A DNA stretch of 64,000 nt from Rhodanobacteraceae bacterium (GTDB taxonomy: Bacteria > Pseudomonadota > Gammaproteobacteria > Xanthomonadales > SZUA-5): positions 1 through 64,000 of the forward strand of contig JADJPR010000004.1 of NCBI GenBank assembly GCA_016713135.1. Reading direction: 5' to 3'. A model generated the notes under the pieces. It was not told the origin of the DNA. It saw nothing but the letters and a program-made list of their open reading frames with translations, and did not search any database. Made by a program: the position numbers and the translations under genes. Positions within the stretch are counted from its first letter, which is position 1. Each line of letters starts with the position of its first letter. Shown piece by piece: positions 53,174-60,862 of the stretch.

Positions 53174-54613
53174 TTACTGCCAGGCCGCGACGCAGAGCGC
53201 CGTCAGCGTGCCGACGAAGAAGGTCAGGCCGAGTTGCAGCAGGCCATTGGCCGCCAGCACCACGCGCACGTCCCCCGGCGCCTGCAGCAGGTGTTCGTGC
53301 TCGGGCTCGTCGAAGTACATGACCTTGATGATGCGCAGGTAGTAGTAGGCGCCGATCACCGCCATGACCACGGCCACGATCGCGAGCCACAGCCAGCCGG
53401 CGTTGATCGCCGCCTGCAGCACGTAGAGCTTGGAGAAGAACCCGACCAGCGGCGGGAAGCCGGCCAGCGAGCCCATGATCAGCAGCATCAGGAAGGCGAA
53501 CCATGGGTTGCGCTGGTTCAAGCCCTTGAAGTCGTCGATCTTGTCGCACTCGAAACCGGCGTTCGACAGCGCGATGATCATGCCGAAGGCGCCAGTGGTC
53601 ATCAGCGCGTAGGTGATCGCGTAGAACATTGCGGCCGCCATGCCGGCGTCGGTGCCACTCATGATGCCGAGCAGCACGAAGCCGACGTGCGAGATGGTGG
53701 AGTAGGCGAGCATGCGCTTGATGTTGGTCTGCGCGATGGCGGCGAGGTTGCCCACGATCATGGACAGCAGCGCAAGGAAACCGAGCATCTGCGACCAGTC
53801 GCGCACCAGCGGTTCCAGGCCCTCGGACAGCAGGCGGAAAGCCATGCCGACTCCCGCCAGTTTGGGCGCCGAGGCGAGGAACAGCGTGATCGCAGTCGGC
53901 GCGCCCTGGTAGACGTCCGGCACCCACATGTGGAAGGGCACTGCGCCGAGCTTGAAGCCGACGCCGACCACGATAAACACCACCGCGAAGGCCAACACCA
54001 CCTTCGGCTGGTCGCCGGAGGACAGGCGCGTGGCGATCTCCGCCAGGTCCAGGCTGCCGGTCATGCCATAGAGCATCGACATGCCGTACAGCAGCAGGCC
54101 CGAAGCCAGGGCGCCAAGCACGAAGTACTTCATCGCCGACTCGGCGGCCACCGGGGATTCGCGGTCCATCGCGACCAGCGCGTAGCAGCTGAGCGCCATC
54201 AGTTCGAGACCGAGGTAGACCGTCAGCAGGTTGCCGCCGGAAACAAGGATGCACATGCCGAGCACCGCGAACAGCGCCAGGGTGTAGAACTCGGCGACGA
54301 ACAGCTTGTGCGTGCGCAGGTAGAACTTGGCGTAGACGAAGACGATCGCCGTCGTCAGGTAGACGAACAGCTTGAGCACATCGCCCATCCCGTCGCGGAT
54401 GAACATGCCGCCGGCTACGGCAACGCGCTCGCCCATCGCGAAATCGCGCAGGGTGAGGATCGCGGTGAACACCAGCGTCAGTGTCGCCAGGAAATGCACC
54501 AGCCCGCGGCGACGCTCATCGATGTAGAGGCCGGCAATCAGGATCACGCTGGTCATGCCGAGCAGGAACAGCTCCGGCAGCAGCGGCAGCAAATCGGTCC
54601 AGGTCTTGATCAT
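53174..54613 (-). CDS. nuoN: NADH-quinone oxidoreductase subunit N
   Basis: The 479-residue polytopic protein has about 14 membrane helices and is one of the three antiporter-like proton-pumping subunits of complex I. LMALSCYALVAMDRES near 150-165, KLGAVPFHMWVPDVYQGAP near 237-255 and the Lys/His-rich helices match the family. It is the last gene of the nuo operon; transcription ends near 53.1 kb. Confidence 0.96.
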   Translation of the reverse strand: MIKTWTDLLPLLPELFLLGMTSVILIAGLYIDERRRGLVHFLATLTLVFTAILTLRDFAMGERVAVAGGMFIRDGMGDVLKLFVYLTTAIVFVYAKFYLRTHKLFVAEFYTLALFAVLGMCILVSGGNLLTVYLGLELMALSCYALVAMDRESPVAAESAMKYFVLGALASGLLLYGMSMLYGMTGSLDLAEIATRLSSGDQPKVVLAFAVVFIVVGVGFKLGAVPFHMWVPDVYQGAPTAITLFLASAPKLAGVGMAFRLLSEGLEPLVRDWSQMLGFLALLSMIVGNLAAIAQTNIKRMLAYSTISHVGFVLLGIMSGTDAGMAAAMFYAITYALMTTGAFGMIIALSNAGFECDKIDDFKGLNQRNPWFAFLMLLIMGSLAGFPPLVGFFSKLYVLQAAINAGWLWLAIVAVVMAVIGAYYYLRIIKVMYFDEPEHEHLLQAPGDVRVVLAANGLLQLGLTFFVGTLTALCVAAWQ

Positions 54614-54626
54614 GTTCGCGTGTCCC

Positions 54627-56156
54627 TCAACCCGGAATGCCGATGAGCTTGGTGGTCGTCACATGGCGCAGCAGGGCCTCGACGCTGGTCTGCATCACGT
54701 CGATCAGCGGCGCCGGCCACAGGCCGATCAGCAGCACGAAGAAGGCAAGCACGCCCATGACGATCCATTCGCGGCCGTTGAGGTCGGTCAGTTCCGCGAC
54801 GTGGGAATTGGCGACATCGCCGAAGATGACGCGCTTGACCAGCCACAGGGTGTAGGCGGCGCCGATGATCAGCGTCAGGCCAGCCAGCGCGGCCAGGCCC
54901 AGGCTGGTCTTGACCGTCGCCAGGATCACCATGAACTCGCCGACAAAGCCGCTGGTGCCCGGCAGGCCGCAGTTCGCCATCGCGAAGAAGACCATGAAAG
55001 TGGCGAACCACGGCATGGTGTTGACCACACCGCCGTAATCGGCGATCTGGCGCGAGTGCATGCGGTCGTACAGCACGCCGACCGCGCCGAACATCGCCGC
55101 CGACACGAAGCCGTGCGAGATCATCTGCACCATCGCACCCTGCACGCCGAGCGCCGCCGTGTCCGGCGAGTTGCTCTTGGCGACCAGCGCGAAAGCGATG
55201 AACAGGCCGAGGGTGACGAAGCCCATGTGGCTGATCGAGGAATAGGCGATCAGCTTCTTCATGTCCTGCTGCGCAAGCGCCACGAAGCCGATGTAGACCA
55301 CCGCGATCAGCGACATGGCGATGATCAGCCAGGCGAATTCGGCGCTCGCGTCGGGGGCGATCGGCAGCGAGAAGCGCAGGAAGCCGTAGCCGCCGATCTT
55401 CAGCATCACCGCGGCCAGCACCATCGAACCGCCGGTCGGCGCCTCGACGTGCGCGTCCGGCAACCAGGTGTGCACCGGCCACATCGGGATCTTGACCGCG
55501 AAGGCCAGCAGGAAGGCGAAGAACAGCCAGGTCTGCTCGCCCATCGTCAGCGTCATCGCCTGCATGTCGGCAAGCTGGAAGCTCTGGCCCTTCAGGTACA
55601 GGTAGATCAGGCCCAGCAGCATGAACACCGAGCCGAGGAAGGTGTACAGGAAGAACTTCATCGTCGCGTAAACGCGCCGCGGGCCACCCCAGACGCCGAT
55701 GATGATGAACATCGGGATCAGCATGCCTTCGAAGAACACGTAGAACAGCAACGCGTCCTGCGCCGCGAAAACGCCGTTCATGAGGCCGGCGAGCGCGAGG
55801 AAGGCGGCGACGTACTGGGTCGGCTTGTAGTCGATCACTTCCCAGCCGGCGATCAGCACCAGCACCGTGACGATCGAGGTCAGCGCGATCAGCGGCAGGC
55901 TGAAGCCGTCGATGCCGAGGTGGTATTCAATCGAAAAGGCCGCGATCCACGGTGTGCGCTCGACGAACTGCATCGCGCTGGTCGTGGTGTCGAAGTTCGA
56001 CCACAACGGGATGCACAGCGCGGCCGTGGCCAGCGCCACGATCAGCGCGAGCCATTTGGCCGCGCCGGCATTGCGGTCGCCAGTGACGAGCACGGCGACG
56101 GCGCCAGCGATCGGCAGCCAGACGAGGAGGGACAGCAGGGGCCAGTCGGCAAGCAT
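54627..56156 (-). CDS. nuoM: NADH-quinone oxidoreductase subunit M
   Basis: The 509-residue antiporter-like subunit has about 14 helices with MFIIIGVWGG near 165, KIPMWPVHTWLPDAHVEAP near 225-243 and LIAYSSISHMGFVTLG near 300-316. The longer frame reaching 56231 starts by translating the octamer repeat and was rejected; ATG 56156 gives the usual MLADWPLLSLLVW start. The gap to nuoL upstream is 226 bases and is filled by a repeat element, whereas other nuo genes here are 1-21 bases apart or overlap. Confidence 0.95.
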   Translation of the reverse strand: MLADWPLLSLLVWLPIAGAVAVLVTGDRNAGAAKWLALIVALATAALCIPLWSNFDTTTSAMQFVERTPWIAAFSIEYHLGIDGFSLPLIALTSIVTVLVLIAGWEVIDYKPTQYVAAFLALAGLMNGVFAAQDALLFYVFFEGMLIPMFIIIGVWGGPRRVYATMKFFLYTFLGSVFMLLGLIYLYLKGQSFQLADMQAMTLTMGEQTWLFFAFLLAFAVKIPMWPVHTWLPDAHVEAPTGGSMVLAAVMLKIGGYGFLRFSLPIAPDASAEFAWLIIAMSLIAVVYIGFVALAQQDMKKLIAYSSISHMGFVTLGLFIAFALVAKSNSPDTAALGVQGAMVQMISHGFVSAAMFGAVGVLYDRMHSRQIADYGGVVNTMPWFATFMVFFAMANCGLPGTSGFVGEFMVILATVKTSLGLAALAGLTLIIGAAYTLWLVKRVIFGDVANSHVAELTDLNGREWIVMGVLAFFVLLIGLWPAPLIDVMQTSVEALLRHVTTTKLIGIPG

Positions 56157-56191
56157 TGGCGTCAGGTTCTTGTAGGTATCTGTTGGGTGCC

Positions 56192-56361
56192 CATGAGGGC
56201 ACGAGGGCACTTGGCGAGGGCACGAGGGCACGAGGGCAAGAGGGCACGCAGAAGCGCGCTCCTGTGTAGCCGCATCGCACCTGATCTGGAGCGCGATTCA
56301 CGCGCAAGTTCACCGGGCTCCGCTTTCGCGTGCCCTCGTGCCCTCGTGCCCTCGTGCCCTC
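56192..56361. repeat. Octamer tandem-repeat hairpin inside the nuo operon
   Basis: The left arm (56192-56250) has GAGGGCAC-type octamers interrupted once by CTTGGC. The right arm (56328-56361) has four CGTGCCCT copies. The octamer is the same as at 14549-14826, but the spacer is different. It separates nuoL and nuoM and would form a long RNA hairpin in the middle of the complex I message. Confidence 0.9.
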
Positions 56362-56382
56362 CAAGGCTCTTCATGCCTCGCC

Positions 56383-58398
56383 TCACTGCAGCAGCGCGAA
56401 CGCGCCGACGATGACGATCAGACCGAGGATCATCATGAAGGCGTAGTGGAACAGGAAGCCGGACTGCAGGCGGCGCACCACGTAGGCGATGCGCGACACC
56501 GTGCCCGCCGAGCCGTCGACCAGCATGCCGTCGATCACTGCCTGGTCGCAGACACGCCAGAACAGGCGGCCGAGGGCCACGCTGCCGCGCGCGAACACCG
56601 CCTGGTTGAACTCGTCGAAGCCGTACTTGCGCTCGAGGATGCGCGGGATCGGGCCAAAGGCCTTGTGCAGCTTGTCGGCGATGGCCGGGTTCAGCAGGTA
56701 GATGTAGGTGGCCAGGCCTGCCCCGAACAGCGCGATCCACACGGGCCAGGTCATGAAGCCGTGCAGCGCGAAGGCCAGCGGGCCGTGCTCGAAGTGGTGC
56801 GCCATCTCGGCCAGCGGCGCACGGCCTTCGGCGAGGAAGATCGCATTGCCGAAGAAGTCGCCGAACAGCATCGGGCCGGCGGTGAAGAAGCCGATCAGCA
56901 GCGACGGGATCGCCAGCAGGACCAGCGGCAGGGTCACCACCCACGGGGTCTCGTGCGGCTTGTGATCGCCGTGGCCATGGTCGTCGTGCCCGTGGTGCGC
57001 GTCATGTCCATGGCCGTGACTGTCGTGGCCGAAGCGTTCCTTGCCGTGGAAGGCGAGGTAGAGCATGCGGAAGGAGTAGAAGGCGGTCACGCCGACGCCA
57101 ATCAGCAGCGACCAGTAGGCGAGCGTCGCGCCCGGACGGGTAGCGTGCTCGACCGCGATCAGGATCGCGTCCTTGGAATAGAAGCCGCTGGTGCCCGGAA
57201 AGCCCATCAGGGCCAGCGTGCCGACCCAGGCGGTGATGAAGGTGATCGGCATGTACTTGCGCAATCCGCCCATCTTGCGCAGGTCCTGCTCGTGGTGCAT
57301 GGCGATGATCACCGAGCCGGCGCCGAGGAACAGCAGCGCCTTGAAGAAGGCGTGGGTCATCAGGTGGAAGATCGCGGCCGAGTAGGCCGAGGCGCCGAGC
57401 GCGACCGTCATGTAGCCGAGCTGCGACAGGGTGGAGTAGGCCACCACGCGCTTGATGTCGTTCTGCACGATGCCGATGAAGCCCATGAACAGCGCGGTGA
57501 TCGAGCCGATCACCAGGATCACGCTGAGCGCGGTTTCGGACAGCTCGAACAGCGGCGACATGCGCGCCACCATGAAGATGCCGGCGGTGACCATGGTCGC
57601 CGCGTGGATCAGCGCGGAGATCGGGGTCGGGCCTTCCATCGAGTCCGGCAGCCAGACGTGCAGCGGGACCTGGGCGCTCTTGCCCATCGCGCCGACGAAC
57701 AACAGCAGGCAGATCACCGTCGGCACCGCCCACTCGACCGCGCCATAAGGGTTGAAGGTCTGGCCGACCAGCGTCGGCGCCGCGGCGAACACGGTGGCGT
57801 AATCCAGGCTGCCGAGGTAGGCCAGCACCATGCCGATGCCGAGCAGGAAGCCGAAATCGCCCACGCGGTTGACCAGGAAGGCCTTGAGGTTGGCGAAGAT
57901 CGCCGTCGGGCGCTTGAACCAGAAGCCGATCAGCAGGTAGGAGACGAGGCCCACAGCTTCCCAGCCGAAGAACAGCTGCATGAAGTTGTTGCTCATCACG
58001 AGCATCAGCATCGAGAAGGTGAACAGCGAGATGTAGCCGAAGAAGCGCTGGTAGCCCGGATCCTCTTCCATGTAGCCGATGGTGTAGATGTGCACCATCA
58101 GCGACACGCTGGTGACCACCACCATCATCGTCGCGGTCAGGGCGTCGACCAGGAAGCCGACCTCGGCCTTGATCGAGCCGATCTGGAACCAGTTGTAGAT
58201 GGTCATGTTGACCGGTTCGGCGCCGTCGAACGCGATCAACTTGAGCACGTATGCGCTCAAGCCCGCGCTGACGGCGACCCCGAGGATGGTCACCGTGTGC
58301 GCACCGGCGCGGCCGATCTGGCGGCCGAACAGGCCCGCAAGGATGGCTCCGAGCAGCGGCGCGAGGGCGGTCGTCAGCAGTAGCGATTTCGTGATCAT
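56383..58398 (-). CDS. nuoL: NADH-quinone oxidoreductase subunit L
   Basis: The 671-residue subunit has about 16 helices, including the proton-pumping core (VPLHVWLPDSMEGPTPISAL near 235-254, AYSTLSQLGYMTVALGA near 310) and the long C-terminal lateral helix. A histidine/aspartate-rich loop (HDSHGHGHDAHHGHDDHGHG near 460-480) could bind metal. The stop lies 226 bases before nuoM; the start is one base after the nuoK stop. Confidence 0.96.
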   Translation of the reverse strand: MITKSLLLTTALAPLLGAILAGLFGRQIGRAGAHTVTILGVAVSAGLSAYVLKLIAFDGAEPVNMTIYNWFQIGSIKAEVGFLVDALTATMMVVVTSVSLMVHIYTIGYMEEDPGYQRFFGYISLFTFSMLMLVMSNNFMQLFFGWEAVGLVSYLLIGFWFKRPTAIFANLKAFLVNRVGDFGFLLGIGMVLAYLGSLDYATVFAAAPTLVGQTFNPYGAVEWAVPTVICLLLFVGAMGKSAQVPLHVWLPDSMEGPTPISALIHAATMVTAGIFMVARMSPLFELSETALSVILVIGSITALFMGFIGIVQNDIKRVVAYSTLSQLGYMTVALGASAYSAAIFHLMTHAFFKALLFLGAGSVIIAMHHEQDLRKMGGLRKYMPITFITAWVGTLALMGFPGTSGFYSKDAILIAVEHATRPGATLAYWSLLIGVGVTAFYSFRMLYLAFHGKERFGHDSHGHGHDAHHGHDDHGHGDHKPHETPWVVTLPLVLLAIPSLLIGFFTAGPMLFGDFFGNAIFLAEGRAPLAEMAHHFEHGPLAFALHGFMTWPVWIALFGAGLATYIYLLNPAIADKLHKAFGPIPRILERKYGFDEFNQAVFARGSVALGRLFWRVCDQAVIDGMLVDGSAGTVSRIAYVVRRLQSGFLFHYAFMMILGLIVIVGAFALLQ

Positions 58399-58399
58399 G

Positions 58400-58711
58400 T
58401 CAGCCGCGCATCGTGTCGAGTTCGGCGACGTTGATCGTGCGCCGGTTGCGGAACACCACCACCAGGATGGCCAGGCCGATCGCGGCCTCGGCGGCGGCGA
58501 CGGTCAGGATGAAGAACACGAACACCTGGCCCGCCATGTCGTCGAGGTAGCGCGAGAAGGCGATGAAGTTCATGTTGACGCTGAGCAGCATCAACTCGAT
58601 AGCCATCAGCAGGATGATGATGTTCTTGCGGTTGATGAAGATGCCGGCGACGCTGATGCAGAACAGCAGGCCGGCCAGGATCAGCCACCAGGACAGGGGA
58701 ATCGCGTTCAT
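58400..58711 (-). CDS. nuoK: NADH-quinone oxidoreductase subunit K
   Basis: The 103-residue protein has three membrane helices with IELMLLSVNMNFIAFSR in helix 2 (conserved Glu of the proton path) and EAAIGLAILVVVFRN near 72-86. It overlaps nuoJ by four bases (ATGA) and sits one base before nuoL. Confidence 0.96.
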   Translation of the reverse strand: MNAIPLSWWLILAGLLFCISVAGIFINRKNIIILLMAIELMLLSVNMNFIAFSRYLDDMAGQVFVFFILTVAAAEAAIGLAILVVVFRNRRTINVAELDTMRG

Positions 58712-59322
58712 GCGCCGTGTCCCTCCTTGGAATCGGACGGCATCTTCACCACGCGCAGGCGGTCGGCCTTGCGCACCATCGTCTGCTTGCTAGGGTCCTG
58801 CGTCTTGACGCCCTCGCGGCGGCGGTGGGTCAGCGCGATCGCGGCGATGATGGCCACCAGCAGGATCACCGCGGCGATCTCGAAGGGATAGACGTAATCG
58901 GTGTAGAGCAGCCGGCCGAGCGCCTCGGTGTTGCTGCCTTCGATCACCGGCGCGGGCGCGGCGAACTTGTCGAGCCCGAAGTGGCGGCTGCCGAGCACCG
59001 CGACCATTTCCGCGGCCATGATTGCCGCGACCAGGATGCCGACCGGCAGGTAGCGCGCGAAGCCCTCGCGCAGCGGCGCGACGTTGATGTCGAGCATCAT
59101 GACCACGAACAGGAACAGCACCATCACCGCGCCGACGTAGACCAGCACCAGGGTGATGCCGAGGAATTCGGCGCGCAGCAGGATCCACAGCATCGCGCTG
59201 GTGAAGAAGGTCAGCACCAGGCTCATCGCGGCATGCACCGGATTGCGCAGGGTGACCACCGCACCGGCGGCGATGACCAGCATCGTCGCCAGGGCAAGGA
59301 AGATGATCGGCTCGAAGCTCAT
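58708..59322 (-). CDS. nuoJ: NADH-quinone oxidoreductase subunit J
   Basis: The 204-residue protein has five helices; FLGITLVLVYVGAVMVLFLF near 53-72 is the conserved helix 3 with the pi-bulge region. The C-terminal tail after the last helix is longer and more charged (RRREGVKTQDPSKQT) than usual and reaches the nuoK start. Confidence 0.95.
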   Translation of the reverse strand: MSFEPIIFLALATMLVIAAGAVVTLRNPVHAAMSLVLTFFTSAMLWILLRAEFLGITLVLVYVGAVMVLFLFVVMMLDINVAPLREGFARYLPVGILVAAIMAAEMVAVLGSRHFGLDKFAAPAPVIEGSNTEALGRLLYTDYVYPFEIAAVILLVAIIAAIALTHRRREGVKTQDPSKQTMVRKADRLRVVKMPSDSKEGHGA

Positions 59323-59343
59323 GGTCGGGTCTTCAGCGGCGCA

Positions 59344-59832
59344 TTAACGGTAGGGGGCGTCGAGTGCCCGGGCCTGGGCGATCTCTTTCTCGAAGCGGTC
59401 GCCGATGGCGAGCAACTGCTGCTTGCCGACCACGCTCTCGCCGCGGGTTTCGAAGTGGTATTCGGAGATGTGGGTCTCCACGATCGAATCCACCGGGCAG
59501 GACTCCTCGCAGAATCCGCAGAAGATGCACTTGAAGAGGTCGATCTCGTAGCGCGTGGTGCGGCGGGTGCCGTCCGCGCGCTGCTCCGAATCGATGGTGA
59601 TCGCCAGCGCCGGGCACACCGCCTCGCACAGCTTGCAGGCGATGCAGCGTTCCTCGCCATTGGGATAGCGGCGCAGGGCGTGCAGACCGCGGAATCGGTG
59701 CGACTTCGGCGACTTCTCTTCGGGGTAGCGCAGGGTGTACTTGGGACGGAAGAAATAGCGTCCGGTCAGCGACAGGCCGACCAGCAATTCCTTCAGCATC
59801 AAGCTCTTGAAGTAGTGCGTAATGGCGCCCAT
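59344..59832 (-). CDS. nuoI: NADH-quinone oxidoreductase subunit I
   Basis: The 162-residue ferredoxin-like subunit has two [4Fe-4S] motifs, CIACKLCEAVCP near 61-72 and CIFCGFCEESCP near 100-111, carrying clusters N6a and N6b. It links the peripheral arm to the membrane arm. It starts 10 bases after nuoH ends. Confidence 0.96.
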   Translation of the reverse strand: MGAITHYFKSLMLKELLVGLSLTGRYFFRPKYTLRYPEEKSPKSHRFRGLHALRRYPNGEERCIACKLCEAVCPALAITIDSEQRADGTRRTTRYEIDLFKCIFCGFCEESCPVDSIVETHISEYHFETRGESVVGKQQLLAIGDRFEKEIAQARALDAPYR

Positions 59833-59842
59833 GGCTCTCTCC

Positions 59843-60862
59843 TCAGACGCCGCGTTCGACGAACTTGCCGACCACCAGGACCGCGATCACGGCGATCCAG
59901 ACGATGGTGATCGGGATGAACACCTTCCAGCCCAGGCGCATGATCTGGTCATAGCGATAGCGCGGGAAGGTGGCGCGGAACCACAGGTAGCAGAAAGCGA
60001 AGAAGCCGGCCTTGGCGAACAGCCAGATGAAGCTCGGCTCGCCCAGCGGACCGCCGATCCAGCCCTGCACCGGCGACAGCCAGCCGCCCAGGAACATGAT
60101 CGCAGCGAGGAAGCTGATCAGGATCATGTTCGCGTATTCGGCGAGGAAGAACACCGCGAAGGCGGCGCCCGAGTACTCGACGTGGAAGCCGGCGACGATT
60201 TCCGACTCGCCCTCGGCGACGTCGAAGGGCGCGCGGTTGGTCTCGGCCACGCCGGAGATCACGTAGATCACGAACAGCGGCAGCAGCGGCAGCCAGAACC
60301 ACTCGAAGAAGCCGGCATTGCCTGCCTGCGCGAGCACGATCTTCTCGATGTTCAGGCTGCCGGAGGCGACGATCACGCCGACCAGCGCGAAGCCCATCGC
60401 GATCTCGTAGGAGACGATCTGCGCCGCCGAGCGCATCGCGCCGAGGAAGGCGTACTTGGAGTTCGACGCCCAGCCGGCGAGGATCACGCCGTAGACGCCG
60501 AGCGAGGTCATCGAGAGCAGGTAGAGCAGGCCGGCGTCGATCTGGGTCAGCGCCATGCCCTGGTCGAAGGGGATCACCGCCCATGCCGCGAAGGCGGGGG
60601 CCAGGGTCAGCACCGGTGCGAGCAGGTACAGGAACTTGTCGGCGTTGGTCGGCAGCACGATCTCCTTGAAGATCGCCTTCACCGTATCGGCAAAGGGCTG
60701 TGCGAGTGCCAGCGGGCCGATTTCAGTGGGGCCCAGGCGCACCTGCATCCAGCCGATCACCTTGCGCTCGGCCAGGGTGTAGAAGGCCACCGCGACAATC
60801 AGCGGCACCGCGATCAGAAGGATCTTGATCAGGGTCCACGCAAGCAGCAACAGATCATCCAT
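59843..60862 (-). CDS. nuoH: NADH-quinone oxidoreductase subunit H
   Basis: The 339-residue subunit has eight helices with the quinone-site motifs (RLGPTEIGPLALAQPFADTVK near 42-62, EYSGAAFAVFFLAEYANM near 230-247 and RATFPRYRYDQIMRLGWK near 290). The start overlaps the nuoG stop by eight bases. Confidence 0.96.
   Translation of the reverse strand: MDDLLLLAWTLIKILLIAVPLIVAVAFYTLAERKVIGWMQVRLGPTEIGPLALAQPFADTVKAIFKEIVLPTNADKFLYLLAPVLTLAPAFAAWAVIPFDQGMALTQIDAGLLYLLSMTSLGVYGVILAGWASNSKYAFLGAMRSAAQIVSYEIAMGFALVGVIVASGSLNIEKIVLAQAGNAGFFEWFWLPLLPLFVIYVISGVAETNRAPFDVAEGESEIVAGFHVEYSGAAFAVFFLAEYANMILISFLAAIMFLGGWLSPVQGWIGGPLGEPSFIWLFAKAGFFAFCYLWFRATFPRYRYDQIMRLGWKVFIPITIVWIAVIAVLVVGKFVERGV

Noticed and set aside
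54605..56414. Plus-strand frame antisense to nuoM
   Set aside because: It is a His/Gln/Arg-rich shadow of nuoM; such antisense frames recur along all high-GC genes here.
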